Source: Guadua angustifolia
Taxonomy: Eukaryota; Streptophyta; Magnoliopsida; Poales; Poaceae
DNA: 64,000 nucleotides
Direction of reading: 5' to 3'
Assembly: GCA_036346375.1 (NCBI GenBank)
Contig: CM070508.1
Coordinates: 26,046,852 to 26,110,851 of the forward strand
Part shown: piece by piece, positions 30,250-42,149 of the stretch
How positions within the stretch are numbered: the stretch's first letter is position 1
How the letters are laid out: each line of letters opens with the position of its first letter
The notes under the pieces: model-generated
Told to the model about the DNA's origin: nothing
Databases searched by the model: none
What the model saw: only the letters and a program-made list of their open reading frames with translations
Made by a program: the position numbers and the translations under genes

Positions 30250-33200
30250 CCTTGAGCCCTTCGCTTTCCAAGTCCTCTCGCCGAGCAAGGTCCTCCTCTC
30301 CCCTCGAGACAAAACCAGACGATCGCCATGACCAAGTTAGAAGGAGCACTCTGTCGGATTCGAGGATGAGAGTGCTCGAGTCCCCGGGCCGCTGGACCTG
30401 TTGTATGGCGGCCGCCGCAACGAGACCGAATCGCGCCCCAAGGACGATGAGATCGCTCGCACCGAAAGCACTACGCCCTCTTTGGCTTATGGACCGGAGA
30501 GTGAGTTCGCCACGAAGGTCCTCTCCAGTGCGACATCGAGCTCATCAATCCGTGCCAAACTCCGCTCTTCTCCTCACCATCTTTTCCCATCTATGCGAGG
30601 GGTTCTGAGGATTCTCCCGACCCCTCGCTTCTTCTTTTCGCAGATTTGATCTCTTCCGCTCCGGAAGGACCCGTGGTCGGCCGCCTCTACTTCCAAGAAC
30701 GGTCGGGCTCAAGTGGGTTTTCCTAAGTTCGAGCCCCGGATTCCCTCGCCCATGGAACGCAAGCGCCGTTCTACTCAAGAGGGGCGAGGCCGACGCTGTG
30801 TCTGAAAGGACCCCATCGCCAACCGCAAGAAGGAGACTCGAGCCGGACGACTCGAGGTCGACGAGGAGGCCATCACCCTCATCCATATTCGCGCCACGCG
30901 CAGTCTTAACGGGCAAAGCGATCGCTAACGATTTCAAGGAACCGCGTGTCCTCTCAAAGTGAGGGAGCACCTTCTTCGAGATCCGTGGGTCCGACGATGC
31001 TACCCGCGAGGGCACGCCTAGTAAGCCTTTTGTCTCAAGGTTCCGCTTATGCGACACCCTTCGATCCTCTCTTGATACCGCTTGTCTGCGAAGTGCGAAA
31101 GAATCTCGGGTCTCCGCCAGATGGTCGAGATGTTTGGGAAGTCGGGCGACGAGTACGCCATCGCAACCCCGCCCCAAGAATGTACTGTCGAAAGGACGAG
31201 GTAGGTCACCCGACCAAGCGCCGAGTCTTATACCCACGAGCCCCTTCTCGAGCCCCGCCCGCACGCAGCCCATCAGAGTTATCGGACACGGCCACGAGAA
31301 TGCTCTCGCCACCGGGCAAGGGGCAAGAAGGGAAGAAGCGACTTCCACCGGTCGGACCAAGCCGAACGGAGGCGTAAGAAGCGCCATGTCGAGTGGGGAG
31401 ATCGTGCCATGGTAAGGGCCCTTCGGTCGAGCCCCGAGCTTGTGTTTTCCGCGCTTTGCCGCTTTTGACGAAGTTTCTTCGTAGCAAAGAGAGCTGCTGC
31501 CGCCGCCAGGTCTTTGAGTACACCCCTGCAGCCTTGAGCTCGGAGCCCCGCCACGGCGGGTGATGCGGAGCCGGCTCGGACCCCGAGACCTCAGGTCGCG
31601 AGGACGCGTAAACGTGACATCCCCTCATCATCGGGCAAGAAGACCTTCAACGACCTTCGACGAGGAGGAGACGGTGACCTGTAAGCCCCCGCATCCGGTC
31701 TGCCGCCGCCTTTCGTACCTTTTCGCTTAGTGTATGCTTTTGATCGCAGACTCGAGCACCCGAGCTCGAAACTTGCCCGCTTTGACGATGGTCGTTGTCC
31801 GTATGCAGTCCGAGTCCGAGGAGGAGAACGCCGAGCTGGGTACCACGCCGCGATCGTCGTGGGACACGACTTTCGGGCCAGCCCTTGGTCGGTGAGTTCT
31901 ACCAAGGGCTCGACGACTCGTCCAAGAAAAGGAGCTCATGGTCACGGGGACTACGACACGAGCGAGGCCCACGGCGCAGATCTGTCGCCGACGGGCTTCC
32001 CACGCCCGTGAGGGAGGATATCAGGCCTTGAGGCCACGATTGAAGTGGCCTCAAGACCCCACTGACCACGATCGCTCGGGCCGAGGCCGCGACCACGGCC
32101 ACCGGGGCGATCGGGCCGCAGAGCTCCACAGACCTCCCACTGCGGATCAAGCCGAAGGCCGAGGCCGCGGCACCCTGTGCCACGGAGGTCGGGAATACCG
32201 AGGCGGATCCCGCCGCCATCCCTTGGCGCCGAGACGCGGGACCCGACCGTGGAGATCGGGCTGGCTCGCCGCTATGTCCTCCCCGCTCGGTGGCCTCAAC
32301 CCACCGGAGGAGGGCGGATAACTGCCGCCCGGCGGGACTCGAGTCCCGGCCCAAGTGCGCCATCGGTGGTCGTGGTCGATCCCGCACCGTGGCGGTCGAC
32401 GCGAGGAGGAGATCCTCGCGATCGATTGACGACCGTGAGGACTTCACCACAAGACGCTGGAGGGGCGACTCGGCGAGGTGAGGGTCTTCCGCACGACTTC
32501 AGAGCTCGCAGCTTGACTTCCTTGTCCCTCTCACTTTTGGGCCATCCTTTTCGTCGTGAAGGAGATCGATTGTGCCTCTCGAGGGTTACAAGGCCTCGAG
32601 AGTATCTTTGTCGGCCGGGGGTCTCCTCGGCGCAGATGGAGGCGCGGAGGTTGAGCGCGGCCGCCTGCGTGCACTATTGAGGTCGAGCAGGGGGAGCTCG
32701 AGCAGAAGGCCCAAGAGCTCGATGATCTACGCCGGACGATGAGGGCGCAGGAGATAGTCCACGCGGAAGAGCTCGAGCGGACCAGGGTCTCCGAACGTGA
32801 CTTCTGTGTTAGGGCCGTGGAGCAGGAGCGCGCACGTTCAACCATGGCGCTCGAGGCTAAGCGGGGCAAGATCAAGGCTCTGGAGAAGGCTTCCGCGGAG
32901 GCGTCAACTCCCGAGCTCAAGGCCAAAATACTCCAAATCGAAGAGGAACTTGGGAGCGCCAACAAGACACTTGAAACCGAAAGGTGCCAAGGTCAAGGAC
33001 CTCGAGAGGGCATTGCCAGCAGCAGCACATTCTAGGACGAGGGCGTCCCCCGAGCTCGAGGCCAAAATCCTTGAGCTTGAGGGGAAGCTCGAACGTGCCA
33101 CCAAGGCGCTCGAGGTCGAACGCACTAAAGTCGAGGCGCTGGAGAAGGTTCCCGCGAGGTCGCCCCTTGGGCCCGGGACTAAGGTCCCTGCTCAAGAAAA

Positions 33201-33470
33201 GCTCGAAAGCGCGTCAAGAAAGCAAATCAAGAATGCCCCGCCCGGCTTGAAGACGAACGACGCCGAGCCGTGGATGCTTCCAAAGAAGCCCTCCAGCCTC
33301 CAGGTGAGATCGCAACCTCAAGTCAAAGAGGGCCCAAATGAGCAGAAAAGCTTACCCGCGAGATGGCCGAATTGTAAGGAAACATCAAAGAGCGCGGAAT
33401 GTACTAACAAAAGTGGTTTGTTTTTGTGTACAAAGAAACCTCGCCCTGTTGTAAATCCGTAGCTTGGGAT
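30250..33470 (+). pseudogene. Antisense accessory ORF of Tat-1 (Transposase_28-like), frameshifted
   Basis: Runs opposite to pol. Near 30510-30625 it has the signature SVPNSALLLTIFSHLCEGFLRILPTP, which I recognise as the 'putative gypsy type transposon' domain (Pfam Transposase_28) of Tat antisense ORFs, where HLTPNS.L.L..F.HLCE is usual. A polar low-complexity part follows (31200-32500). The C-terminal part is coiled-coil: 32690-33035 is rich in Glu/Ala/Leu/Lys heptads (EELERTRVSERDF, KRGKIKALEKASAEA, KILQIEEELGSANKTLETER), continuing to ~33460. Function unknown. Frame changes about every 200-400 bases. Confidence 0.7.
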
Positions 33471-34139
33471 ACTTGAAGTTTTCCTTGCTTTGCTTATTGG
33501 TCGCTCCGTGCTTTCTAGGTCGTCGGCGCCGACAGGTAGCCTTACCCAGCCCGTTGGGTCCGAGGTCGAGCGACGCGTGCCTCTGCACAAGACTTAAACA
33601 TGGACGAGAGGCCACGACCGCAAAGTGGAGGAACACCGCAATGGTAGAAGGGCACGGCGGTCATCGTTAGTGCTCGAACGGTCCTTGCGACCATGCATAT
33701 CGCTCGACGGCTAAAGCGGCGAGGTTCTCGGCTTCGAGCCCGAGCACGTGGAAGAGCTAGATTGCGAAGAGGTTCGCTTACGCTTAGCTCGCTATTGGCG
33801 GTGAACGCCAAACTGCGCCGCTAGACCAGAGCTTAATGTGTTCAAGCAAGACGAGGGTCGTGTTCGAGAAAAACAAACGAGGAACCGCTCAAAAAGAAAT
33901 AGCAAGAATATCACGAAGCGGTATATAGAAAATGAAAGATCGGCTTTATTGAAATGTGAGGCATAGGGTTTATACATAAAACTTCCGAAGCTGATCTATA
34001 TTCCACGAGCTAGAGAGCTCTCTGCTGTCGGGCATCGCTAGCCGGTAAGCCCCCGTGCGATCTGTTGAAACAACTCTATAGGGGTCCTCCCACCGCGGGG
34101 ATAACTTGTTGGTGCTGGACGAGCTCTAAATCCGCCTCA

Positions 34140-35164
34140 GGGCTAAGTCCCCAACAAGGAGCTTCCTAGGTCGTACCGACCGAGACGCATGTCTGCGAAG
34201 AGTTTGCAGGAAGTGCGTTGATCGTAGAAAAGGCACGGCATCTTACTTCTTCTCGCGAGGGTGAGGTCGAGAGACCGTTCGCTCAAGTCGACTTGGTCAA
34301 CCAAAGTGACCTGGCGAGCCCAGTGACTCGGGAGGCGGATCGGCCTTGCATCAACACGAGCCGAAGGGTGTGGACCACGTGGCTCGGCTTGTTGTGGTAC
34401 GAATAGATCATAGGACAATGGGAAGTTCGCCCACCCAAGCCTTGCCGTGTCGGCCGAGCTCATCTCGCGACTTCGTTTCTTGACGCTCAACGACGGTTCG
34501 TTGGCGCTGTTCCGCTCGTTGCTGTTGGGGTGAGCCACCGAAGCGAAGCAAATTTTAATGCCGAGTTCCTCGCAAAACTCCTGGAACAACTCGCTCGTAA
34601 ACTGAGTACCGTTGTCAGTGATAATCTTGCATGGAACCCCGTACCTGGTGACCACGAACAAGCTAAAAAAATGAACTGCCGCCCGAGTAGTTATGGTCGA
34701 GATCGGCTCAGCCTCTATCCACTTGGTGAAGGTGTCGACAATGATTTAACGTAAACTTCTTCCTCTAGTCGCTGAGGAAAAGGACCGAGGATGTCCAAAT
34801 TTCTGTGTCGAGAAGGGCCACGCGAGCGGGATGGTCTGGAGCGCGTAGGCGGGTTGATGCGACTTCCGGGCGTGGAATTGGCAAGCTCGGCAAGTGCGGA
34901 CGATATCACGAGCATCCTGAAGCGCCGAGGGCCAATAGTACCCCATGCGGAAGGCCTTCCCGACCATTGTCCTATACGAAGAGTGCGCCCCACAGAGGCC
35001 TGAGTGAATGTCATGCAATAGGTACTTACCCTCCTCCGTAGAGATGCACCGTCCAGATGCCTAAACATTGCGCTCAGAAGCTCTCCTCGACAAGCGTGTC
35101 TGAGACTCGCCTTGCTTGATTCCGCTCCTCCCGGCAAGGTCGGGTGGCAGGTCGCCCTGAGCAA
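34140..35164 (-). pseudogene. Tat-1 integrase
   Basis: Zinc-binding part at 34746-35018 (MHDIHSGLCGAHSSYRTMV then CRACQFHARKSH: the HHCC set is visible). Core at 34500-34661 (YGVPCKIITDNGTQFTSELF, second catalytic Asp; then CFASVAHPNSN). The C-terminal part continues in other frames to ~33970. Broken by several frame changes. Confidence 0.8.
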
Positions 35165-35175
35165 GGAAACTGTGG

Positions 35176-36300
35176 ATGGCCTCGGCCCAAGAGGGTGTAC
35201 CTTCGACTATGGCGAGCGCGACCTCTTGGTCGGAGATTGACAGGCCGCTTAGTGTCTCCGTGATGACGTCGGGTGGGACTTCGTCGTCGGAGGAGCCAAG
35301 CTTGGAGAGGAGTCCGCTACTGAGTTGTCCTTCCCGGGATGTGTTCGAGCTCCAAGTTCTGGAACCACTTCTCCATCTTGCGCGCCTCGGCGAGGTACTT
35401 TGTCATCGAAGTCTCCCGAGCTTTGGTAGTCCTTGTTGAACCGATTGATGACGAGCCGAGTCGCCTTCACGACCAGCGACGACTCCCAAGGCCTTGCAAG
35501 CTCGCAAGCCGCCAAAAGAGCTTCAGATTCCGCCACATTGTTGGTCGCCGAGAAGCCAAAACGAATTACGATACCTCGACTTTGTCGCCGCTGCTGGGTG
35601 AGGATAAGGATCCCACCGAGCGCTTGAAGGATCTCGAGCCGTCAAGAACATGACCTGTGGCTTTTCGCCTTCGACCAAGCTCGAGCTGGCCGCGACGCTC
35701 GCTCGACCACGAAGTCGGCGAGCACTTGCGACTTTATGGTCGTGGCGCGCCACGACCGGACGCCGAACGCCGCCAGCCCATGGCCCACTTGGCGATTCGC
35801 CGCCGCCTCCCGGGTTGCCAGATGTCCCCGAGCGGAAGTTGCTCGGGACGCACCACGGAGTGTGCCCGAAATAGTGCCGAGCTTGCGCTGGCCATGAGGA
35901 GAGCATATAACAGCCAGTACTGCGGGTAGCGCCCTTCGGCCGTGCAAGACCTCACGGCATAATAAATGGGGTCTTCTTTGAGGCCCCTGCTCCGCTACCA
36001 AGACGGCACTAACAAAGATGGGGGTGGCCGCGAGGTATAGCAAGAACTTCTCACCAAAGTTGTGGCGCTATGAGGAGGGTGGGGACGCGGGTATGCCTTC
36101 GTGTCGCCGAAGGATCGCTGGGCCTCTGGAGTCCACTCGAAGCCCCGTGCTTGCGCAAGGTTTGAAGAATGGGAGCCCGCTCGCCGAGCCTCGAGATGAA
36201 TTGCTGAGGGCGCCATGCGGCAAGGAGGCTTTGCACCGCTGATCGAGGCCGGGTGCCATCTTTCGATCGCCTCGATCTTCTCGGGTTTGGTCCAACCCGA
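35176..36300 (-). pseudogene. Tat-1 RNase H and second, archaeal-type RNase H region
   Basis: 36300-35640 carries RT thumb and RNase H fragments (ERAPILQTLRKH, then FEWTPEAQRSFGD). 35249-35536 carries VAESEALLAACELA, LVINRFNKDYQSSG and KDNSVAD, matching the second RNase H (aRNH) typical of Tat elements. Open frames are short. Confidence 0.7.
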
Positions 36301-36786
36301 GCCCCGATCATGTAGCCGAGCACCTTCGGACGCTGCGCCAACACGCACTTCTCGGGTTGAGCTTGATCTTGTGCTCGCTCAGGTTGGCGAAGGTCTCCTC
36401 GAGGTCGCGAACGCGGGTCGCCCTCGGGCTTTTTGACGATGATGTCGCCCACGAGACCTCAAGGTTCCACCCGATCCGAGCTCGAAAGTCTTGGTCATCG
36501 ACGTTGAAAAGTGGCCTCGATTGCGCAGACCAAATGACATGGTCATATAGCAATAGGTGCCAAACGCGTGATGAAGGAGGTCTTGCTTTAAATCCGCCGA
36601 CCGCCCGCCTTGATCCGGTGGTACCCGAGTAAGCATCCAAGAAGCTCAAGATCTTAGCATTCGTGGTGGAGTCCACGATCTCGTCGATGCGCGGAAGCGG
36701 GAAATTGTCCTTCGGGCAAGCCGAGTTCAACCCCGTATGGTCGACGCACATTCTCCACTTTCCTCCCTTTTTCTGCACGAGTGAAG
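36300..36786 (-). pseudogene. Tat-1 reverse transcriptase, N-terminally cut
   Basis: QKKGGKWRMCVDHTGLNSACP, FPLPRIDEIVDSTTNAKI and LSFLDAYSG mark the RT palm (first catalytic Asp) at 36775-36610. FG/CYMTMSFGLRN follows in another frame at ~36540. The frame is opened upstream (to 36841) by copia-derived residues across the junction, which is an accident of fusion. Confidence 0.8.
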
Positions 36787-36789
36787 GTA

Positions 36790-37190
36790 TTTGGCATATT
36801 ATTAGCTTATTTATTTCAGATTTATTATCCTTGAACTTCAAGTTCGGTCTTTCTAGTGCGTGGGTCTAATCAGCGTACCGAGCCATATACAGATCCCCTG
36901 TCATAGGCTCTAGGTATTTTAATACATGACGGAGATTCATAACCTACATGGATCCTCAACTGCTGGTGAGGTCCAATGGTTGTACGCTGTGGTGGAGAGA
37001 TTGGCATGTATACAGCACAACCAGATTTTCGCAGATGGAAAATACTTAATTCTTTTCCACACACTATCTGCAACGGGGAAATTTCGTAATATGCAGTTGG
37101 TGCGAAAGGAATTATTACCGAAGTATGCAGATCCTGTGTGGCCCCAACAACTGGTGGGAAGCCAATTATTCTGCAAGAGCGGCCAAGCAA
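36790..37190 (-). pseudogene. copia-2 integrase C-terminal region
   Basis: GCAVYMPISPPQRTTIGPH and HVGYESPSCIK are the conserved integrase C-terminal segment of a large grass copia group. The core (DDE) is deleted just upstream near 37200. Ends FKDNKSEINKLI at the Tat-1 junction. Confidence 0.78.
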
Positions 37191-37334
37191 TAAGTTTTTA
37201 TTCTCTTAATTAATGACTCTACAAGGCCATTTTTTTTATTATGGCCAGTAGAATTATTTACTATTCATCATATTCAACCCAGGATGACCCAGACGATCAT
37301 GCCAGATCTTAAATATTTTTGGGGTTTTAACTAT

Positions 37335-37406
37335 GGTTTTCATCGCAACATAAACTTCTGGTTTTCATTACAACATAAACTTCTGGTTTTCATTGCAACA
37401 TAAATA
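37335..37406. repeat. ~26-bp triplication in copia-2 pol
   Basis: Three head-to-tail copies of GGTTTTCATnnCAACATAAA-CTTCT, each 26 bp, which shifts the reading frame. Lies between the knuckle and the GAG-pre-integrase remnant (HDRLGHPGLNM, ~37275-37310). Confidence 0.7.
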
Positions 37407-37587
37407 TCATAGCATGATTAAATAAATTTCCAGGGAAAATCACACTTTATTAAATTTGACTGATAATCGCTCAACAGGAGCGTAGACCATTGTTCATCTA
37501 GGAACACAAAGACTAAGCTGATAAATGAGGCTCTTAAGGAGTCTCTAAAGGATAATATAACATCGACTCTAAAAGAAAACTGGGAGA

Positions 37588-38446
37588 CTACTCCATGTCT
37601 CCATATAAATCATTTATATCGTCCTTCTGGGACTTGTCTTTATTCTTCTGGAATTCTTTCAACTCATCCCCAATGAGATCATCCTCTTCCATGGGAGTAT
37701 CACCATAACCAAGGAGGCCCTTCTTAAATTCTTCTGTGGGATCGGAGGCTTGGTCATCATCCAACTCCATTTTATTTTCAATAACAGGTTGAGAAGTGAA
37801 GTGCACCTCCATCTAATTACCTTGATTCTTCTGGAATCTCCCAGTGGATTTCATGTACAACTCCACCAAATGCTTTGGGGTGCGACATGTACGTGACCAA
37901 TGACCAGTACATCCACACTTATAGCATGGTTGTTTAGGATCAACAACATTATTTGTTGGTCCTTTCTTTTGAAAGTGACCTGATCCATTTTTTTTGTTTT
38001 TCACTGGGATTTAGCTCTTCCTTTACGATTTTTGTCATTCTTCCATTTATCACCTTTCAATCTTTGACCCTTTCTGTGGCCTCGACTATTGCTAGCCTGC
38101 TGATCATTTGCGTGTGCTTCAGGCAATGCATGACTCCTACTAGGCAGGACTTGATGATTCTTCATTAGAAGTTCATCATGTTTTTCTACTTCTAGCAGAA
38201 TGCATATCAGCTCAGAGTACTTCTAGTACTTTGCATGACGATACTGTTGCTGCAGTATCCTCATGTTGGGGTGGAATGTGCACAAAGTCTTGTTAATTTT
38301 TTCAGCTTCTGTGATCTTTTGGTCACAAAATGTTAGGGTGGAATGTGCACAAAGCCATGCAGAGTTATACAGTGCCACTGACTTAAAATCTTGGAAGCGT
38401 AGGAGTGTCCATTCACGTTGTGCTTCTGGCAGCAGAACAGATCTTT
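37588..38446 (-). pseudogene. copia-2 gag, C-terminal part with zinc knuckle
   Basis: 38446-38223 continues gag (REWTLLRFQDFKSVALYNSA, ITEAEKINKTLCTFHPNMR). 37813-38004 has the CCHC knuckle CYKCGCTGHWSRTC that binds element RNA. 37588-37812 is an acidic tail (ELDDDQASDPTEEF...). A stop separates knuckle and tail frames at ~37812. Confidence 0.82.
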
Positions 38447-38561
38447 GCTGGTGTCGGCGTACTATACACCAGGGTAGCCTCTTCGCCGCACAAAAGCGTG
38501 CGTGGCCCACGTGGCAGTCTAGCAAGCGGTTGGGTGCTTACACCCCGTCTGTTGGATACTA

Positions 38562-38830
38562 GTCCACGTGGCGTGCGGGCGCAGCAGTGGGCGATCACGC
38601 CGCCGCCGCGCCACCAACGTGGCGGCTTTCGGCGGCGGCGGCGGCACGCCGCCTCCGGTGCCGGTCCACGTGGCGTCGAAGCGGCAGTGGCGATCACGCC
38701 GCTCCCCGGCCCCGACCAACGTGGCGGCTTTGGCGGCAAAGCGCGCACACGCCCTCCCGGTGCCGGTCCACGTGGCGGCGGGCGAAGCGGGGCGATCACG
38801 CTCGCCGCGCGGCGCCAGCCAACGTGGCAT
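38562..38830. repeat. ~100-bp G-box tandem repeats in Tat-2 LTR
   Basis: Three units, each opening TCCACGTGGCG and holding GGCGATCACGC and CAACGTGGCGG. Each start is a palindromic CACGTG G-box; another lies at 38497-38504 (CCCACGTGG). The matching array is at 49316-49590. Just upstream of the TATA box, so likely U3 enhancer repeats (inference). Confidence 0.7.
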
Positions 38831-39153
38831 GCGGGACGAAGCACGCCTCGCTTATTCCGCCGCCATGCAAAAGGGTGGAATGCGGTGGCCGTCTGAAGTT
38901 TCTTCGCCAGCCGTCTTGGTCGAGCAGCCTATTGTACCGTGCATGTCGGTCCCAAGGAATTACTGCACAGTGCCCGTTCCTCGACACCTCTCACCTACCG
39001 CCACCGAGAGGTCACATTCCGGAAGAACCGAAGCGACGGCATGCGTGCGGCATTAATTAGCGCCGAGGAACGGGACGGCGTGCAAGAGTGTAATAAATGC
39101 GTGTAAGATAGGCATGATGACCGCTCTCTGAATCTGCTCATGTAAGCCGTGCA

Positions 39154-39160
39154 TATAAGG
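39154..39160 (+). promoter_or_regulatory. TATA box of Tat-2 LTR
   Basis: TATAAGG; same site in the 3' LTR at 49918-49924. It follows the G-box array. Confidence 0.6.
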
Positions 39161-39448
39161 GCACTTGGGGAAAGAAAGAGAGAGGACTCAATGTAAGAGC
39201 TGGTCACCCACAAACTTGGTTACGACCTTTTCGAGAGGCAATCCAACTTCAAGCAGAAGTAAGGCAAGTACCCTTCTCCATGGGGGGCTGAACACGGGTA
39301 AAAATCGTTGTGTTCATCTGAATTTAGACATCGAGCTCGTTAGTGTGAGAGGTGCCGGGTTTCCCTCTGCTAGGGTTAGCTAACCAGAAGCCACCCCCTA
39401 TCGAACAAAACCGGTCCGAGGCTCACCTGTCAGTGGAATACACCGGCA

Positions 39449-39466
39449 GGGGCGCCTGTAGGGGGT
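39449..39466 (+). promoter_or_regulatory. Tat-2 primer binding site
   Basis: GGGGCGCCTGTAGGGGG right after the LTR. It resembles the GGCGCC-type primer sites of Tat/Athila elements (tRNA-Asp-like) with changes. Confidence 0.55.
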
Positions 39467-39537
39467 AGGTAGTCGGTTTTTCCGATCATCTCTCCGGCGA
39501 GTTTGGGTGTTTCTCTTTCAGTTCTGTGCATTTGAAG

Positions 39538-40829
39538 ATGTTGAGTTCGCGGCGACAGGAAGGAGAAGAGTCGGGCCATACTCAGAGTGTGTCCCGGCAA
39601 CCACATCAATCGCAAGATCGTCTCACTCCACCCCCGCAGGGTGCTTGTGATGTACCAGTGCCGACGGTGGGGCATCCGGTGCGGCGCCGGCTGGCCATGG
39701 AAGCGGCCACCCCGGCTCAAAACCTGCATGCCGCTCGTCTTCTCCTGGACCACCCTCGGTGGAGCTTGCCGAGACTCCCACACCCACCCGTGGTGCGGGA
39801 TCTTGCCCTTGTCGTGTGCCCAACCGGGTAGGGCCTCCCGCCGCAGAGCATCGGTGGATGATCCGCCCCAGGGCCGGGGCTCGCAGGCTCCACCGCCGGG
39901 CGGCAGCGCCTTGGCCCGGCGGGTCGAGGGCGAGGAGGAGATGTTGCTGGTCGGCCCCGGCTCCGAAAGGAAGTGGGGACCTAAGAAGCCATCTTGATGA
40001 ATCTCGTCGGTGACGCGGTGATTCTTGTCGCGTGCCGCGCCACCCGGCTCCGGGGCAGGAGCGTGGCAAGCGGGTGGCTCCCGAGGATGGAAGTTCCTCC
40101 GACTCAGCGGAGAGTCATTTTTCCCGCTCTCCGGATCGAGTTCCCGGCGGGCGGCCGGGCTTTGTTTATGGCATCGGGTATCAGGCGTTCTCCCGACGGT
40201 TACGCTGTGTGGATTGGCCCGAAAAGTTTCGCCCGGCGTCTATAGAAAGTTATGACGGCACCACCAATCCAGAGGAGTTCTTGCAAATTTATACAACGAT
40301 GGTGCGAGCAGCCGGTGGGTCCGGGAAAGTTATGGCCAATTATTTTCCGACAGCCTTGACGGGCTCTGCCCGTTCTTGGTTGTTGAACCTCCCGCGAGGG
40401 TCGGTGCACTCGTGGGAGGAGTTGTGTGGCCTTTTTGTCGCCAATTTCCAGGGCTCTTTCGCGCAGCCGGGCGTGGAGGATGATCTGCATGCCCTGGAGC
40501 AGCATAAGGGGGAGTCGTTGCGTGATTTCATCCGGCGGTTCTGCCATTGCCGCAACACGATTCCCCATATTTCGGAGCAATCGGTCGTCATCGCCTTCCG
40601 AAGAGGCGTCCGCGACCGTAAAATGAAGGAGAAGATGGCCACCCGTACCATCGGCACCACCTTCGAAGTTGTTTTCTTGCGCATAAGTGCGCACGGGCCG
40701 CGGAGGCTCGGTCGGCCCCGTGGTGGCGAGGCAGATGAAGCCGGAACCTCGAAGGGTTCCGGTCCGTCAAACAAGAAGGCGCGAAGCATGAGGCAGAGAG
40801 ACCCGGATGTGTCTTGGCGCCGAGTGTAA
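39538..40829 (+). pseudogene. Tat-2 gag
   Basis: Starts near ATG 39538 (MLSSRRQEGEES). The conserved capsid region is open at 40032-40829: YDGTTNPEEFLQIYTTMVRA, TALTGSARSWLLNLPRGS, SWEELCGLFVANF, HKGESLRDFIRRFCH. These are the Retrotrans_gag hallmarks. One or more frame changes precede 40032; a Lys-rich tail (SNKKARSMRQ) ends the open part. Confidence 0.85.
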
Positions 40830-41049
40830 CCGCGAGGGCTCGGTCGCCGGGCGTGGCGCCAGATCAGCGGCAACCGCCAGATCAGCGCGCAACCGCCGTG
40901 AGCGCGTGACAATCGCCGGATAAGCGTGGCGATTGCCGACCGGGCGCGATAACCGCCATGATCGCAGAACGATCGTCGCGATGGAACGAAGAGGGTTTTG
41001 GTGCCCAATTCATCGGATCGACACCCATGACTTGGACAATTGTTAAGTT

Positions 41050-41730
41050 GTGGATAGAATGGTAGAGCGGCGGATCAAGGAATGCCGCCTCGGATGAGGA
41101 GCGTCACTTTCGTGACGGTGATCGTGGTGAAGACCCCGCCCCACTGGCCTTCCAGCAGGCGGATCATACCCTGGCGTATATCTATGGTGGCTCGTCCGCC
41201 CTTCGCTCTAATACCGCTTGCAAGCGGTTGAAGAGAGGTGTGTCTTTGCGGGCCGAGCTCAGGGGCGCGTCGGATGTGAAATGGTCGGAGGAGACGATCA
41301 TCTTCAACAAAGCCGACCACCTCGATTGCACCCCGACACTCGACATCTCCCGATTGTGGTGTCGCCCACGGGCCCCGGAATGTTGGTGGGCGTGGCTTGG
41401 TGGATGGAGGAGTTCTCTCAAGATCTTGTCCTCCACGGCGTTCTTAGCTCTCCAAATCCCGCAGCAGATCTCCATCCGTCGCTGTTCTTTTTGGAATAGC
41501 CCCGGGTTAGTGCAATCCCGTGAGGCCAAAAGGCCTCCCGTCACCTTTGGAGAAAAGGATAATTATCGCACCGAGCTGGTGGATTTTGAGGTCACTGATT
41601 TTGATCTTCCCTACAATGCCTTGCTTGGCCGACCGGCGTTGGCCAAGTTCATGGCGGTGACCCATTATGCATATATGGTGGTGAAGATGCCTATTCTGCC
41701 GCCCCATAACCGTTCGAGTGGACTATGAAG
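41050..41730 (+). pseudogene. Tat-2 protease region
   Basis: GVSLRAELRGASDVKWSEETI at 41230-41295, then after broken active-site sequence (~41340-41400) the open stretch ENDING in VDFEVTDFDLPYNALLGRP, MAVTHYAYMVVKMP (41580-41700). This order is typical of the Tat protease and linker to RT. The DSG triad is not readable, probably because of indels. Confidence 0.65.
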
Positions 41731-42149
41731 CTCTGCGCTGTCACAAGTTTGCGCTTGATATGAGTGCTGCCACTTGTCCCGGGCGTGCCGATGTCGCCCG
41801 TCCGAGCCCTCAGTCCGGAGCGCCTCGCCTGGCTCTGCCGGCGAGGTTAAGGTGGTCGCCCTGAGTGAGGGCGAGTCCAGCAAAACCGTCAACATTGGCG
41901 CCAGCCTCAGTGCCAAATAGGAAGACGCTCGTCACCTTCCTCCGTGTAATTTCGGCGTGTTCGCCTGGCAACCGTCCGATATGACCGGGTCCCTGTGGAG
42001 GTGATCGAGCACCGACACTCACGCCCCGGCGCGCCTTGCTCGATAAAAGATCCATGGCAAGCTCGGAGCGGCGGGATGCCATTCAGCCAGAGGTAGAGAA
42101 GCTATTGGGCGCAGGGTCATCAGGAGGTCACTCACCCCGAGTGGCTTAC

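Larger units (their letters stand above)
29263..36786 (-). mobile_element. 5'-truncated Tat-lineage Ty3/gypsy element (Tat-1)
   Basis: Minus-strand element keeping the 3' LTR, polypurine tract, antisense ORF, integrase, RNase H and most of RT. It stops abruptly at ~36786 inside RT, where copia integrase sequence begins; 5' LTR, gag and protease are absent. GC-rich, strongly frameshifted. The antisense ORF and second RNase H put it in the Tat lineage. Confidence 0.82.
38452..39448 (+). repeat. Tat-2 5' LTR
   Basis: 997 bp, TGTCGGCGTACTATACACC to GGAATACACCGGCA. A TATAAGG box is at 39154-39160. Contains three ~100-bp GC-rich tandem repeats at 38562-38830. Confidence 0.92.

Noticed and set aside
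30545..31387. 280-codon minus-strand frame within Tat-1
   Set aside because: Opposite to the antisense accessory ORF that carries the HLCE domain; no motif and GC-rich chance frame.
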